In this document: positions 1 to 6,402 of the stretch, piece after piece
Layout: each line of letters opens with the position of its first letter
Position numbering within the stretch: the first letter of the stretch is position 1
Source of the DNA: Baffinella frigidus
Lineage: Eukaryota; Cryptophyceae; Cryptomonadales; Baffinellaceae
DNA length: 11,159 bases
Direction: 5' to 3'
Assembly: GCA_026770585.1 (NCBI GenBank)
Contig: MU646345.1
Coordinates: forward strand, 199,691 to 210,849
The notes under the pieces: model-generated
Told to the model about the DNA's origin: nothing
The model's input: only the letters and a program-made list of their open reading frames with translations
Databases searched by the model: none
Translations under genes and position numbers: made by a program

Positions 1-63
1 CCCCACCCCCCACACCCCACACCCTACACCCTACACCCTACACCCTACACACTCAACCATCAA
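1..63. repeat. CCCTACA heptamer tract (telomere-variant-like), copy 1
   Basis: Imperfect tandem array of a seven-base unit CCCTACA, with CCCCACA variants at its left end. The unit differs by one base from the CCCTAAA telomere repeat found in plants, many green algae and dinoflagellates. It runs through a short spacer (ctcaaccatcaaccctcaag) into a putative terminal exon. The same tract plus spacer recurs at 923-1040, so it belongs to a duplicated unit and is not a chromosome end here. Confidence 0.85.
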
Positions 64-74
64 CCCTCAAGCAG

Positions 75-164
75 GTGGGGGGGCTCCCACGGAAGCTGCT
101 GACCCTGAGGCTGGAGAAGCTGCGCGGGCGGGCTGCGGAGCTCATGCGGGAGCTGGCTGGGTAG
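75..164 (+). CDS. Putative terminal exon, leucine/arginine-rich peptide, copy 1
   Basis: After the acceptor-like string ctcaagCAG the frame starting at 75 reads V-G-G-L-P-R-K-L-L-T-L-R-L-E-K-L-R-G-R-A-A-E-L-M-R-E-L-A-G and stops at TAG (162-164). I do not recognise the family. The pattern of leucines and charged residues looks like an amphipathic helix. Support for coding comes from a second copy at 361-432 that keeps the frame and the same stop. Its differences are one silent change (CTG to TTG), E to D and A to V. The true 5' edge is uncertain: splicing could occur after ctcaag or after the following CAG. The upstream sequence is a heptamer tract, so any partner exon lies outside the window. 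It could also be an untranslated repeat that happens to be open. Confidence 0.35.
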   Translation: MGGLPRKLLTLRLEKLRGRAAELMRELAG

Positions 165-321
165 GCTCTGACGCGGCAGCTGGTAGGGGTGTGGTGGGGC
201 TGGTGGCTGCGGAGGTGCGCGTGGGCAGCGAGAGAATGAGAGAATGTGCGTTGATTACATTAATCGCAAGGCTCAGTGCCAGACCGTCCACAACCTCCTT
301 CAGGTACATGTACATGTAAGG

Positions 322-358
322 ATCGAAAGCAACATGGCCACCATGTATTCCCTTCCGT
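322..358. repeat. Kozak-like dispersed repeat, copy 1
   Basis: Contains GCATGGCCACCATGTAYTCCC-type sequence (here aacATGGCCACCATGTATTCC), including a perfect GCCACCATG context. Related copies lie at 872-922 and 1158-1202. The downstream frame stops after five codons in this copy (M-Y-S-L-P-stop), so a start codon role is not supported. In this copy the repeat is fused directly to the second terminal exon copy at 361. Confidence 0.7.
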
Positions 359-360
359 GA

Positions 361-432
361 AAGCTGCTGACCTTGAGGCTGGAGAAGCTGCGCGGGCGGG
401 CTGCGGATCTCATGCGGGAGCTGGTTGGGTAG
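361..432 (+). pseudogene. Putative terminal exon, copy 2 (5' end lost)
   Basis: Second copy of the exon at 75-164. It begins at the K-L-L-T-L-R-L-E-K-L-R-G-R-A-A-D-L-M-R-E-L-V-G stretch and ends with the same TAG. The V-G-G-L-P-R part has been replaced by the end of the repeat at 322-358, and an in-frame TGA (358-360) sits immediately before codon AAG. The copy can therefore only be translated if reached by a splice inside it, and no acceptor AG is evident at the junction. I infer a rearranged duplicate. Confidence 0.4.
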
Positions 433-458
433 GCGTGGGTATCTAGGATCTACATGTA

Positions 459-576
459 CAGGGGTACCTCGCCCATAAGAAACCGCCGCCCCCTAGGACC
501 CTACAGTAGGACCATGCCTAGGGTCCTATGGTGGTCCTAGGGGGGGGGGCAGTTTCTTATGAGCGAGGTACCCCTG
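459..576. mobile_element. Foldback element family A (MITE-like), copy 1, with 15-bp flanking direct repeats
   Basis: 118-bp sequence with long inverted ends. The left end reads CAGGGGTACCTCGC then NCATAAGAAAC; the right end is its reverse complement, GTTTCTTATGAGCGAGGTACCCCTG. Inner arms continue with CCCCCTAGGACC / GGTCCTAGGGGG, enclosing a smaller CCTAGG-rich palindrome. The element is bracketed by exact direct copies of TAGGATCTACATGTA (444-458 and 577-591), which fit a target-site duplication, although part of the TA could belong to the element. It has no coding capacity. Family members lie at 654-801 and 1203-1313, with a single arm at 1360-1387. Confidence 0.8.
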
Positions 577-653
577 TAGGATCTACATGTAAGGGCACAC
601 GGACGCAAGGTTATGAGGACGCCCAAGTAGGCTCTGACGCGGCAGTTGGTAGA

Positions 654-801
654 GGGGTACCTCGCTCATAATAAACCACCTCCCCCTAGGACCTCGCTCA
701 TAAGAAACCGCCACCCCCCCAGAACCACCATAGGGCCCTAGGCATGCCCCTTCTGTACGGTTCTAGGGGGAAGCGTTTTTTTATGAGCGAGGTACCCCTG
801 T
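654..801. mobile_element. Foldback element family A, copy 2, with partial internal duplication of the left arm
   Basis: Starts GGGGTACCTCGCTCATAA and ends TTATGAGCGAGGTACCCC. The left arm occurs twice: CCTCGCTCATAAtaaacc at about 665 and CCTCGCTCATAAgaaacc at about 691. This makes the copy about 30 bp longer than copy 1. Flanks show no clear target duplication. Confidence 0.75.
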
Positions 802-871
802 ACAGGTCACGCACTCTTCAAGCTGGGCACAGGGAGGCAGGGGCGCACGCGCCCACATTTTGAGAGAAAGG

Positions 872-922
872 TACATTTATTACGCATCGAACCCAGCATG
901 GCCACCATGTACTCCCTTCTGT
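872..922. repeat. Kozak-like dispersed repeat, copy 2
   Basis: Reads TTTATTACGCATCGAACCCA then GCATGGCCACCATGTACTCC. It shares the first half with the copy at 1158-1202 and the second half with 322-358. It leads directly into the second CCCTACA tract. Confidence 0.7.
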
Positions 923-1019
923 CACCCTACACCCTACACCCCACAACCCACACCCTACACCCTACACCCTACACCCTACACCCCACATCCTACACCCTAC
1001 ACCCTACACCCTACACCCT
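923..1019. repeat. CCCTACA heptamer tract, copy 2
   Basis: Array of about a dozen CCCTACA units with CCCCACA and CCCACAA variants. It is followed by the same ctcaaccatcaaccctcaag spacer seen after the tract at 1-63, which marks the second copy of a roughly 0.9-kb tandemly duplicated unit. Confidence 0.85.
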
Positions 1020-1040
1020 CAACCATCAACCCTCAAGCAG

Positions 1041-1073
1041 GTGGGGGGGCTCCCGCGGAAGCTGCTGACCTAG
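1041..1073 (+). pseudogene. Putative terminal exon, copy 3 (truncated)
   Basis: Reads V-G-G-L-P-R-K-L-L-T and then TAG, where a CCTAGGCAGGTCCTACGG-rich foldback-like sequence replaces the rest of the exon found at 75-164. The upstream spacer and heptamer tract are intact. The breakpoint lies exactly at GACCT, whose CCT matches the CCTAGG motif of the foldback family, suggesting insertion or recombination there. Confidence 0.45.
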
Positions 1074-1157
1074 GCAGGTCCTACGGTCCTACGGTAGGGC
1101 GTATGAGCCTACTGGGCACTTCAGGGATACTCCCTTCTGTCAAGGCCTTGTACGATC

Positions 1158-1202
1158 ACGTTTATTACGCATCGAAACCAGCATGGCCACCACCCTTCCG
1201 TA
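1158..1202. repeat. Kozak-like dispersed repeat, copy 3
   Basis: Reads TTTATTACGCATCGAAACCA then GCATGGCCACCACCCTTCCG. It lacks the second ATG of the other copies and abuts foldback copy 3. Confidence 0.65.
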
Positions 1203-1313
1203 CAGGGGTACCTCGCTCATAAGAAACTGCCCCCCCCCTATGACCCTACAGTAGGCCTATGCCTAGGGCCCTATGGTGGTCCTAGGGGGGTTGGCGCTTT
1301 CTTATGAGCGAGG
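1203..1313. mobile_element. Foldback element family A, copy 3 (right end truncated)
   Basis: Starts CAGGGGTACCTCGCTCATAA and ends TTCTTATGAGCGAGGTAC; the terminal CCCTG of the right end is missing. Its centre carries the shared CCCTACAGTAGG and TGCCTAGGGCCCTATGG motifs. No target duplication is seen. Confidence 0.75.
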
Positions 1314-1359
1314 TACAGTCCACCTACCCTAACACAGGCTACCGTAACACATACCCCTC

Positions 1360-1387
1360 CTTTCTTATGAGCGAGGTACTCCTGTAT
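1360..1387. mobile_element. Solo arm of foldback family A
   Basis: TTTCTTATGAGCGAGGTACT followed by CCTGTA matches the right end of the family with one mismatch, but no left arm lies within 120 bp upstream. It may be a deletion relic of a fourth copy. Confidence 0.6.
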
Positions 1388-1505
1388 CTTGCATGTTTCC
1401 GTCCCCTCTGGAACAACCGAGCTGATCTGGAACGACCCAGTGCGCGAGCGCGCTTCACCAACCACCCCCTCACCTCCCTCCTCCCCCCCATCCCCCAGGG
1501 CAACC

Positions 1506-1660
1506 CTCCTCCCACGCCGGCCCTCCCAAGTCGACTATTTGCCACGTGTGGGTTTGGCGGATGTGCAGCGGAAGTTGCCGGGAATCGGCAACCCCTGGTA
1601 CGAATCCGCCTGACCGACACGCAGCGAATATTCCGCTTGGGAGGGCTGGCGGGGGGGGAG
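1506..1660. repeat. Large imperfect palindrome
   Basis: Arms of about 65 bases pair around the centre GTTGCCGGGAATCGGCAAC (1574-1592). Outer arms include GGCCCTCCCAAG (left) and CTTGGGAGGGCTGGC (right). Inner arms include GGCGGATGTGCAGCGGAAG against its diverged complement. Pyrimidine-rich sequence before 1506 and purine-rich sequence after 1660 extend the symmetry loosely. It could be an old foldback element or an inverted duplication. The G-rich right side (1651-1696) could form a G-quadruplex. Confidence 0.6.
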
Positions 1661-2595
1661 GTGGCCCGGGAGCAGGGAGGGGGCGGGGAGGATCCGGGTA
1701 GTTGGGAGCGGCGCCCCGCCAGCTCAAAAGACCCCTCGTACTTTCGCCAAGGCTCACTCATAGAGCAGAGGGGCGCCAGAGCACCGAGGTGCAGTGGCGC
1801 CCATCGCATCATGCGGCAGTGTTATACTCATTGGGGGAGCGCTGGACCGGCAAACCGGGCGCGCAGCGCGAGAGAGGCGCGGGGGCGCTGTCCGCGCACG
1901 GCATCAGTATAAACCTTCGGTCGTGATCAGCATGGAACCGCCGAGCACCGAGGCGCTCGACAGCTCTACTGTTTCGGCCTTTTGAACATCCTCTGCCATG
2001 CGACTGGGTGACAGCGCTCGCGGGTCCCTCGCGCGACGCGCACCAGCGGTACCGGCAGCCTGCTCGGGGTGGATGTGCGGGAAGCAGACGCGAAGCCTCG
2101 GACCCCTGCGAGGACAGGGAATGATTCGTCAGCCCCCCCCATGCTACTGCGTCGCACGATGCTGGCACGGGTACCCTTGCAGCGCAGCTTCGGGGCCAGC
2201 AAGGGGAATGTCTGGCAGAGGATCACGTGGCAAGGGGGCTTACGAGGATTCGGATTGAAAACTACTTTCTCTTTAAACCATCATCGCGGGTGCGAAGAGC
2301 GGTGCCACGGGGGCAGCGCTCGACGCATCCACTCTGGACGAGGGGTGCTTCGACACAGCCGAGCGCCGAGGGGGTGAAAGCTTGCCCGCATGCAGATCCA
2401 CGCAGATCCAACGGCTCCAATTCCCGCCACTTTTGCCGTGTTTCCCGGCAGAATCAACTTTACTCGAGTTGATGGTCAAAAAAATCTCATCTGATCCGTC
2501 TCTGGTGTCATCTTGTTGTGTGTTAAGACCAGACAGATCTTTCTGGACAGGCCCCGAGGGCGGATCCTGGGAACCCTGGATCCTGGCGATCCGAG
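1661..2595. other. No recognisable gene
   Basis: GC-rich sequence with several short overlapping open frames on both strands, none with a recognisable motif. Small items: a hairpin with GGCGCCA/TGGCGCC arms (1771-1800), and a TATAAA at 1908-1913 placed 19 bases before an ATG at 1932. That ATG opens a frame of only 18 codons. A frame open from about 2301 to 2801 has no family resemblance. I see no RNA gene. Confidence 0.5.
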
Positions 2596-2970
2596 ATGCG
2601 CCTCATGGCGGGGTTCGCGGTGCTATTGATCGCGGCAGGGGACGCGTGCGGGGTCCTGGGAGGAACAGCGCGACCCGAATGCTCGCTGAGTTCTCCAGCG
2701 TGGTTTCCCCGCGCGGTTCGGCGGGTTGTGAGCCTGCGAGGGGGCGTGCACCTGTCGAGAGACGACGAAAACGACGCGGTCGATCGTTCATCGGAGGATG
2801 AGGCCGAGGGGAGGGCGCCTCGGACGTGGGACGCGCGTTCGGGGAAGGAGCAACGCGTGCGTGGTCTGCGGCTGCGCAACGCTGCAGAGCTGGGGCAGGT
2901 GATGGCGGCGCACCATTATTTCCACCGTCTTTGCTGGAACGAATCCCGGATGGGAAACTCGTGTTCCTAG
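2596..2970 (+). CDS. Weak candidate: short protein with signal-peptide-like N-terminus
   Basis: A 124-codon frame from ATG to TAG. I do not recognise the family. Its first 20 or so residues (MRLMAGFAVLLIAAGDACG) have a positive residue at position 2, a hydrophobic core (AGFAVLLIAA) and small residues near a possible cleavage point, so they resemble a secretory signal peptide. Residues 50-90 are acidic and arginine-rich (DDENDAVDRSSEDEAEG) and likely disordered. The string GGGCAG/GTGATGG near 2900 could be a 5' splice site, in which case only the first part would be an exon. Overlapping frames of similar length exist on both strands, so chance cannot be excluded. There are no homologous copies in the window to test conservation. 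Confidence 0.2.
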   Translation: MRLMAGFAVLLIAAGDACGVLGGTARPECSLSSPAWFPRAVRRVVSLRGGVHLSRDDENDAVDRSSEDEAEGRAPRTWDARSGKEQRVRGLRLRNAAELGQVMAAHHYFHRLCWNESRMGNSCS

Positions 2971-3275
2971 GGGCCAGCGAATAGTGGGGAATTTCGGAAC
3001 AACACAGAATGTCCAGCGCCCTCGCACGCCTTCCCTTTCATCTTCCAGACGCTTTGCAGAGGTCTTCAAGTATCCGGATCGAGCGGCACGCTCAATCTTT
3101 CGACCCCTTGCATCAAAGGATCCGCATCCAGACGCAGCAATCCATGCTAGCATTTCAACTCCATCCCCACCTGGCACACAACACCTGTCCTCAACACCGC
3201 CCCCATCCCGGTGGCACATGCCGGGACACACCACACACCTCCCACTACAAGGCTAACGCAATCTCGCGACCGCAG

Positions 3276-3311
3276 GCTGACGAGATCTCCCGCATTTTTA
3301 CGAGTTGGCCG
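3276..3311 (+). pseudogene. Ankyrin-associated exon start, copy 1 (decayed)
   Basis: After the acceptor-like string gcgaccgCAG the frame reads A-D-E-I-S-R-I-F-T-S-W and then loses similarity to the copies at 3445 and 3568. The upstream intron-like sequence (ATCTCGCGACCGCAG) resembles the one before copy 3 (ATCTCCCGACCTCAG), so exon start and splice site were copied together. Confidence 0.55.
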
Positions 3312-3414
3312 ACTATTCTCAAGTTGACATGCTCTAGCATAGATCTGCGGAACAAATCCGTCAACTGTGGAGCGGGGAAGAACCCGGGCTCACCAATTTG
3401 CAGAGCCCACATAG

Positions 3415-3732
3415 ACTGAGACAGAGCTGTACCTCGCACCACAGGCAGACGGGATCTCCCGCATTCTCACGAGCGGCGTCCTCCCCGACGTGCGCGACTC
3501 CATCTTTCAACCCCCTTGCATCGAACGCGCCTGCCACCACAAGCCTGAGTCCATCTCCCGACCTCAGGCTGACGAGATATCGCGGATCCTCTCGAGCGGC
3601 GTGCCCCCCGACGTGCGCGACTGCGGCGGCTTCACCTCGCTGCATCTTGCCGCGGACCGCGGGCATTATGAGGCGTGCGCGGTGCTCATTCAGAAGGCAC
3701 GTCCCCTCCTCCTGCCACCACCAGCCACTTGA
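3415..3732 (+). CDS. Ankyrin-repeat exon pair (copies 2 and 3 of the ADEISRIL exon)
   Basis: Ankyrin repeats are about 33-residue helix-turn-helix units that mediate protein binding. After CAG at 3442-3444 the frame reads A-D-G-I-S-R-I-L-T-S-G-V-L-P-D-V-R-D. After CAG at 3565-3567 the same frame reads A-D-E-I-S-R-I-L-S-S-G-V-P-P-D-V-R-D and continues C-G-G-F-T-S-L-H-L-A-A-D-R-G-H-Y-E-A-C-A-V-L-I-Q-K. The second copy matches the ankyrin consensus (G-x-TPLHLAA-x-x-GH, here FTSLHLAADRGH). The two starts are 123 bases apart and in one open frame, so the linker (SIFQPPCIERACHHKPESISRPQ) could be protein or intron; acceptor-like CAGs favour introns. The exon probably ends near CAGAAG (3691-3696). 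The next dinucleotide is GC (GCACGT), so either a GC donor is used or the edge lies elsewhere. Frame stops after PPPAT. A complete gene is not visible. Confidence 0.65.
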   Translation, partial: TETELYLAPQADGISRILTSGVLPDVRDSIFQPPCIERACHHKPESISRPQADEISRILSSGVPPDVRDCGGFTSLHLAADRGHYEACAVLIQKARPLLLPPPAT

Positions 3733-3990
3733 AGTTTACCAGATCGTTAACTTAATGTTTACCAAGCGAAAACTGGAAGCGTCAACTTGTTGTTTACCAT
3801 TACTAACTAAAATAAGTTGACGGTTTTGTGGGTGAGTTGACCTTGAAGAACCCATTGTTTAAATACATATTTCCTGGGATGAGTGTGTTACTGGTTTTGC
3901 GCCTTGGGTCTAAGGTAGGAGTCAGAGTTTAGGTAGCGGCTCCGTGACGCCTCCACGGTGCTCATTCAGAAGGCACGCCCTCCCTGCTCC
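3679..3990. repeat. Direct repeat of the ankyrin exon 3' end and its junction
   Basis: GGTGCTCATTCAGAAGGCACG occurs at the end of the ankyrin exon (3681-3701) and again at 3957-3977, each followed by a CT-rich stretch (cctcctcctgcc / cctccctgctcc). The second copy is a detached relic coding V-L-I-Q-K without the rest of the repeat. The intervening 3735-3950 holds a CGTCAACTT/AAGTTGACG inverted repeat (3780-3788 and 3813-3821) and three copies of GTTTACCA, with no gene. Confidence 0.6.
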
Positions 3991-4025
3991 TCCGTGAATC
4001 CGAAGTGGAATCACCGAGTTCGTTT

Positions 4026-4074
4026 CCACAGGTCGACTTGTATCAGGACCAACCTGATACAAATCGACCTGTGG
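4026..4074. repeat. Near-perfect hairpin, 22-bp arms
   Basis: Arms 4026-4047 and 4053-4074 pair with a single mismatch around a five-base loop ACCAA; the left arm starts CCACAGGTCGACTTG. Either strand transcribed would form a stable stem. No protein-coding context is evident, and it may be a small foldback relic. Confidence 0.85.
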
Positions 4075-4127
4075 CCCCCCTAGCTCTCGTCAACCTGGCA
4101 GACACGCCCCTCCTCCTGCTACCCCTG

Positions 4128-4220
4128 TCTCAAGTCTATTTGGGCTCACCAGTTTTCTTTATCTCAAGTCTATTTGGGCTCACCAGTTTTCTCTATCTCA
4201 AGTCTATTTGGGCTCACCAG
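4128..4220. repeat. 34-bp tandem repeat, about 2.7 copies
   Basis: Units begin at 4128, 4162 and 4196 with TCTCAAGTCTATTTGGGCTC; the first two are nearly identical over the full 34 bases and the third is cut after CACCAG. The unit length is not a multiple of three, so a shared coding frame is not maintained. Confidence 0.9.
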
Positions 4221-4427
4221 AGACATATCCCGATGTGGTGAATTTGGGGTGGCTGGTGGTGGCAGGAGGATGGGGTGTGACTTCTGACCACCAACCCTCA
4301 CAGTCTGGGCAAATCGGAAAGATGGCTTTAAAAAAATCCCATTGAAGGCCGACCGGGTCGCGGGGTGCGGAGTTAGGAACTATGGTTTACCCCTCAGGGT
4401 TAGGGTGCAGGAGTCAGAGGGGTTTAT

Positions 4428-4562
4428 TCTCCATACAAGTATTAATTAATTGCTTCTGGCGCAACGAAATTTACTACACAAACGCTCTACTATTACTTTT
4501 ATGAGCAAGTCGTGTAGTAATTTTCGTTGCCGAAAAGCAATTAATTAATACGTGTATGGAGA
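4428..4562. mobile_element. AT-rich foldback element B (MITE-like)
   Basis: Left arm TCTCCATACAAGTATTAATT then AATTGCTT pairs with AAGCAATTAATTAATACGTG then TATGGAGA. Inner arms GCAACGAAATTTACTACAC and GTGTAGTAATTTTCGTTGC also pair with one or two mismatches. The loop is about 30 bases (CTACTATTACTTTTATGAGC region). There is no coding capacity and no convincing target duplication. A diverged stretch similar to its inner left arm (CGAAAGTTACTACACAAATG) occurs alone at about 7916-7935. Confidence 0.75.
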
Positions 4563-4618
4563 TTAGGTTGGACGAGAGTCGGTCCTCCTCGCGGCTCTCA
4601 AGCCCACTCTCATCCGGG

Positions 4619-4822
4619 AACACCACCCTGGAGGGGACTTGCGGCCAATCCCGAATAACCCTTTATCGCAAAAGTTGACATCATTTATACCACTAAAATA
4701 CACATAAGACCTTTTTGTACCAGATCCATTCATCACGGGCACGCCACAATGTGGCGTGTTCCCCAAGGGGGATTGACTTAAGAATGCTCACAATACCATA
4801 ATGTTCCATCCAGGGTGGTGTT
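4619..4822. repeat. Short inverted repeat AACACCACCCTGG, 204-bp span
   Basis: AACACCACCCTGG at 4619-4631 has its exact reverse complement at 4810-4822. The enclosed sequence includes the smaller hairpin ACGCCAC/GTGGCGT (around 4741-4757). The right arm overlaps the start of the foldback at 4819. No gene is seen in the interval. Confidence 0.6.
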
Positions 4823-4945
4823 TAATTTAAAAGAAAATGGACTATCAAACCGGATTCTGCCCTAATTAAATTTACTTAGGGCCCGAATTAATCTTTTTCC
4901 AACTCCTATGAACACATAGGGATCCATTTTCTTTTGAATTAAACA
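4819..4945. mobile_element. AT-rich foldback element C (MITE-like)
   Basis: Ends TGTTTAATTTAAAAGAAAAT then GGA (4819-4841) and TCCATTTTCTTTTGAATTAA then ACA (4923-4945) are reverse complements with one mismatch. The interior carries two smaller stems: CCCTAA/TTAGGG around 4860-4881 and CTATG/CATAG around 4907-4918. Non-coding. Confidence 0.75.
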
Positions 4946-5074
4946 TGTCGCTGAATTAACTCACTCCACTCTTGAGAGGAGCAAGCTGCAATCTGGTGTA
5001 AATCGAGGATTCATGGGCCCCATCCTCACAGCGGACTTCGAAGGGATTTTGAATAACCCCTAAACGCGATACAA

Positions 5075-5125
5075 CCTAGGACCCTACAGTAGGCAACCCG
5101 TAGGGACATAGGGGGGGGGGTCCTA
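5075..5125. repeat. CCTAGGACCC/GGGTCCTA foldback relic
   Basis: CTAGGACCCTACAGTAGGCA followed about 30 bases later by GGGGGTCCTA. It carries the same CCCTACAGTAGG core as family A at 498 and 1241 and the motif near 10005, but lacks the GTACCTCGC outer arms. Probably the inner part of a related element. Confidence 0.55.
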
Positions 5126-5274
5126 AAGATCAGGAAACTCGGGAACTCGGGCTCTCCGCGCCCGAGACTAACGGAAACTCGGGCTCTCCGCGCCCGAAAA
5201 TCCCTTCGTAGCCCGCTGTGTGGTGATGCTGTACCATGGGGCGTTTCAATCCGCCATTTCGGCTGTGCGGGCAG

Positions 5275-5290
5275 GGAGCGAGCGTCGACT
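5275..5290 (+). pseudogene. Ankyrin exon start fragment (GASVD type), copy 1
   Basis: CAG followed by GGAGCGAGCGTCGACTGCC matches the beginning of the complete ankyrin exon at 5962 (CAG then GGGGCGAGCGTGGACGC), coding G-A-S-V-D. Similarity ends after about 16 bases. Confidence 0.45.
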
Positions 5291-5421
5291 GCCTTCTCTC
5301 CCTAAGTGGCCGATCCGTGGTACAAATAATAGACCTTCGCTCTCTAGGTGGACGACGCGTGGTACAAATAATAGATAGACTCTGTTTCGCCAGCTGAACG
5401 CTATAGCCTCTTTCGTGACAG

Positions 5422-5436
5422 TGCGCGAGCGTGGCC
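5422..5436 (+). pseudogene. Ankyrin exon start fragment (GASVD type), copy 2
   Basis: ACAG followed by TGCGCGAGCGTGGCC, a diverged copy of the exon start at 5962 (C-A-S-V-A in the corresponding frame). No continuation of the ankyrin repeat follows. Confidence 0.4.
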
Positions 5437-5780
5437 TGGAGCGATCGTAGACCTACACGAGCAAGCTCACGTCCGTTGCGAGAAGCACACTTCCGAGGAG
5501 CACACTGCAATCTGTTGCAAGAGGATTGAAACAGAGGGTTGTTCGTGGGGGCTCGCCCCGTCCACGGACGATCAAACCGACTTCTCTTGAGAGAAACACG
5601 CTGCATGCACTCTGGTGTGAATGCAGGATCCGAATGCTCTCTGTCAAGTATGGGATCCCACGGATGTGGCCGATCTGCGGTACAAATAATAGAAAGACGC
5701 TCCTAAAGTGGCCGATTCATGGTACAAATAATAGAAAGACTCTGATGCGTAAGCTCAATCGCTAGCATCGTTCGTGGCAG

Positions 5781-5795
5781 GGGGCGAGCGTGGAC
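5781..5795 (+). pseudogene. Ankyrin exon start fragment (GASVD type), copy 3
   Basis: GGCAG followed by GGGGCGAGCGTGGAC is identical over 15 bases after the CAG to the exon at 5962, but then continues tcacttcccttgag, not the ankyrin sequence. It encodes only G-A-S-V-D. Confidence 0.5.
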
Positions 5796-5961
5796 TCACT
5801 TCCCTTGAGATGACTACTCTGTAATCTCGCGTGCATTGAGGACTGACAGGGCCGGAAATCTGGCGTAAATGGAGGATTCAAAGTGTTGTTCATCATGTGT
5901 CAACTTACCCCCTTAAGTGGTCCACATTCGGTTCTCATCCAGTGCGAAATCCCACGGGCAG

Positions 5962-6051
5962 GGGGCGAGCGTGGACGCGCAAGACGGCATCTCGGCGTGG
6001 ACGCCGCTGCACGCGGCCGCGTTCCAGGGCCGCGCGCCCGTCGTCCAACTG
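5962..6051 (+). CDS. Complete single ankyrin-repeat exon (copy A)
   Basis: Between CAG (5959-5961) and a GTATCA donor (6052) lies a 90-base exon in phase 0 at both ends: G-A-S-V-D-A-Q-D-G-I-S-A-W-T-P-L-H-A-A-A-F-Q-G-R-A-P-V-V-Q-L. This is a nearly full ankyrin unit of 30 residues with the diagnostic TPLHAAA helix and G-x-x-x-VV-x-L second helix. The family is known to bind proteins through stacked repeats, but the partner cannot be inferred here. It ends exactly where the AT-rich intron (AATTAATTAATATT) begins. Copies of its last 68 bases follow at 6198, 6505 and 6731, making this the parental form. The preceding exon starts at 5275, 5422 and 5781 are broken copies of its 5' edge. Confidence 0.75.
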
Positions 6052-6091
6052 GTATCAATTAATTAATATTAATTAATTGATTAATTTAACA

Positions 6092-6197
6092 ACTAGGGGC
6101 CTATTATTAAAGACTAGGGGCCTATAAAGACTAGGGGCCTGTGAAGACTAGGGGCCTATAAAGACTAGGGGCCTGTAAAGACTAGGGGCCTGTAAAG
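6092..6197. repeat. 17-bp minisatellite, array 1 (six units)
   Basis: Unit ACTAGGGGCCTATAAAG with TGTAAAG and TGTGAAG variants; the first unit is 21 bases (insertion of ATTA). The last unit ends at AAAG and is followed immediately by ACGGCATC, the shared start of the 68-base ankyrin exon piece. Confidence 0.92.
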
Positions 6198-6265
6198 ACG
6201 GCATCTCGGCGTGGACGCCGCTGTACGCGGCCGCGTTCCAGGGCCGCGCGCCCGTCGTCCAACTG
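6198..6265 (+). CDS. Ankyrin exon copy B (68 bases)
   Basis: Identical to the last 68 bases of exon A except CAC to TAC (H to Y), coding (D)-G-I-S-A-W-T-P-L-Y-A-A-A-F-Q-G-R-A-P-V-V-Q-L. The 5' side reads AAAG/AC, so the G-A-S-V-D-A-Q part has been replaced by the minisatellite. The 3' side keeps the GTATCA donor. If AAAG is the acceptor, the exon is 68 bases (phase 1 in, phase 0 out), so joining it in series to A would shift the frame. The same holds if the CTAG of the last minisatellite unit is used (80 bases). It could be a mutually exclusive exon or a non-functional copy. Confidence 0.55.
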
Positions 6266-6402
6266 GTATCAATTAATTAATTAACCAATGAATAAATTGA
6301 TTTAACGTTAATGAATTAAATTAACAGCATTGGTGAATTAATCAATCAATTCAGGAGCTCACCCTCAGGACCTTCTGGAGCCAGTTTGGTACATATTTTA
6401 CA

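Larger units (their letters stand above)
5301..5796. repeat. Imperfect 359-bp tandem duplication carrying GGTACAAATAATAG repeats
   Basis: 5305-5436 and 5664-5795 are two copies of one unit: GTGGCCGAT...GGTACAAATAATAG twice, then AGACTCTG, GC-rich spacer, TTCGTG-CAG and GCGAGCGTGG. GGTACAAATAATAG therefore occurs four times (about 5319, 5359, 5678, 5718). The stretch between copies contains GAG-AGCACACTGCAATCTG-type repeats that also occur at about 4975 and 5590. The unit ends at an ankyrin exon start in both copies (5422 and 5781). Confidence 0.8.

Noticed and set aside
330-350. GCCACCATG as a real translation start
   Set aside because: The frame stops after five codons in the first copy, runs into the heptamer tract in the second, and the ATG is missing in the third.
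1304-1912. Longest + strand open frame, 202 codons
   Set aside because: It starts inside a foldback arm, crosses the large GC-rich palindrome at 1506-1660, overlaps an equally long minus-strand frame, and has no recognisable domain. Its openness follows from high GC and symmetry.
1908-1934. TATA box and start codon of a gene
   Set aside because: TATAAA lies only 19 bases before the ATG and the frame has 18 codons; no conserved product.
4005-4241. Hydrophobic + strand frame that could suggest a membrane protein
   Set aside because: It covers the 22-bp hairpin and the 34-bp tandem repeat. The repeat unit is not a multiple of three, so each copy is read in a different frame.
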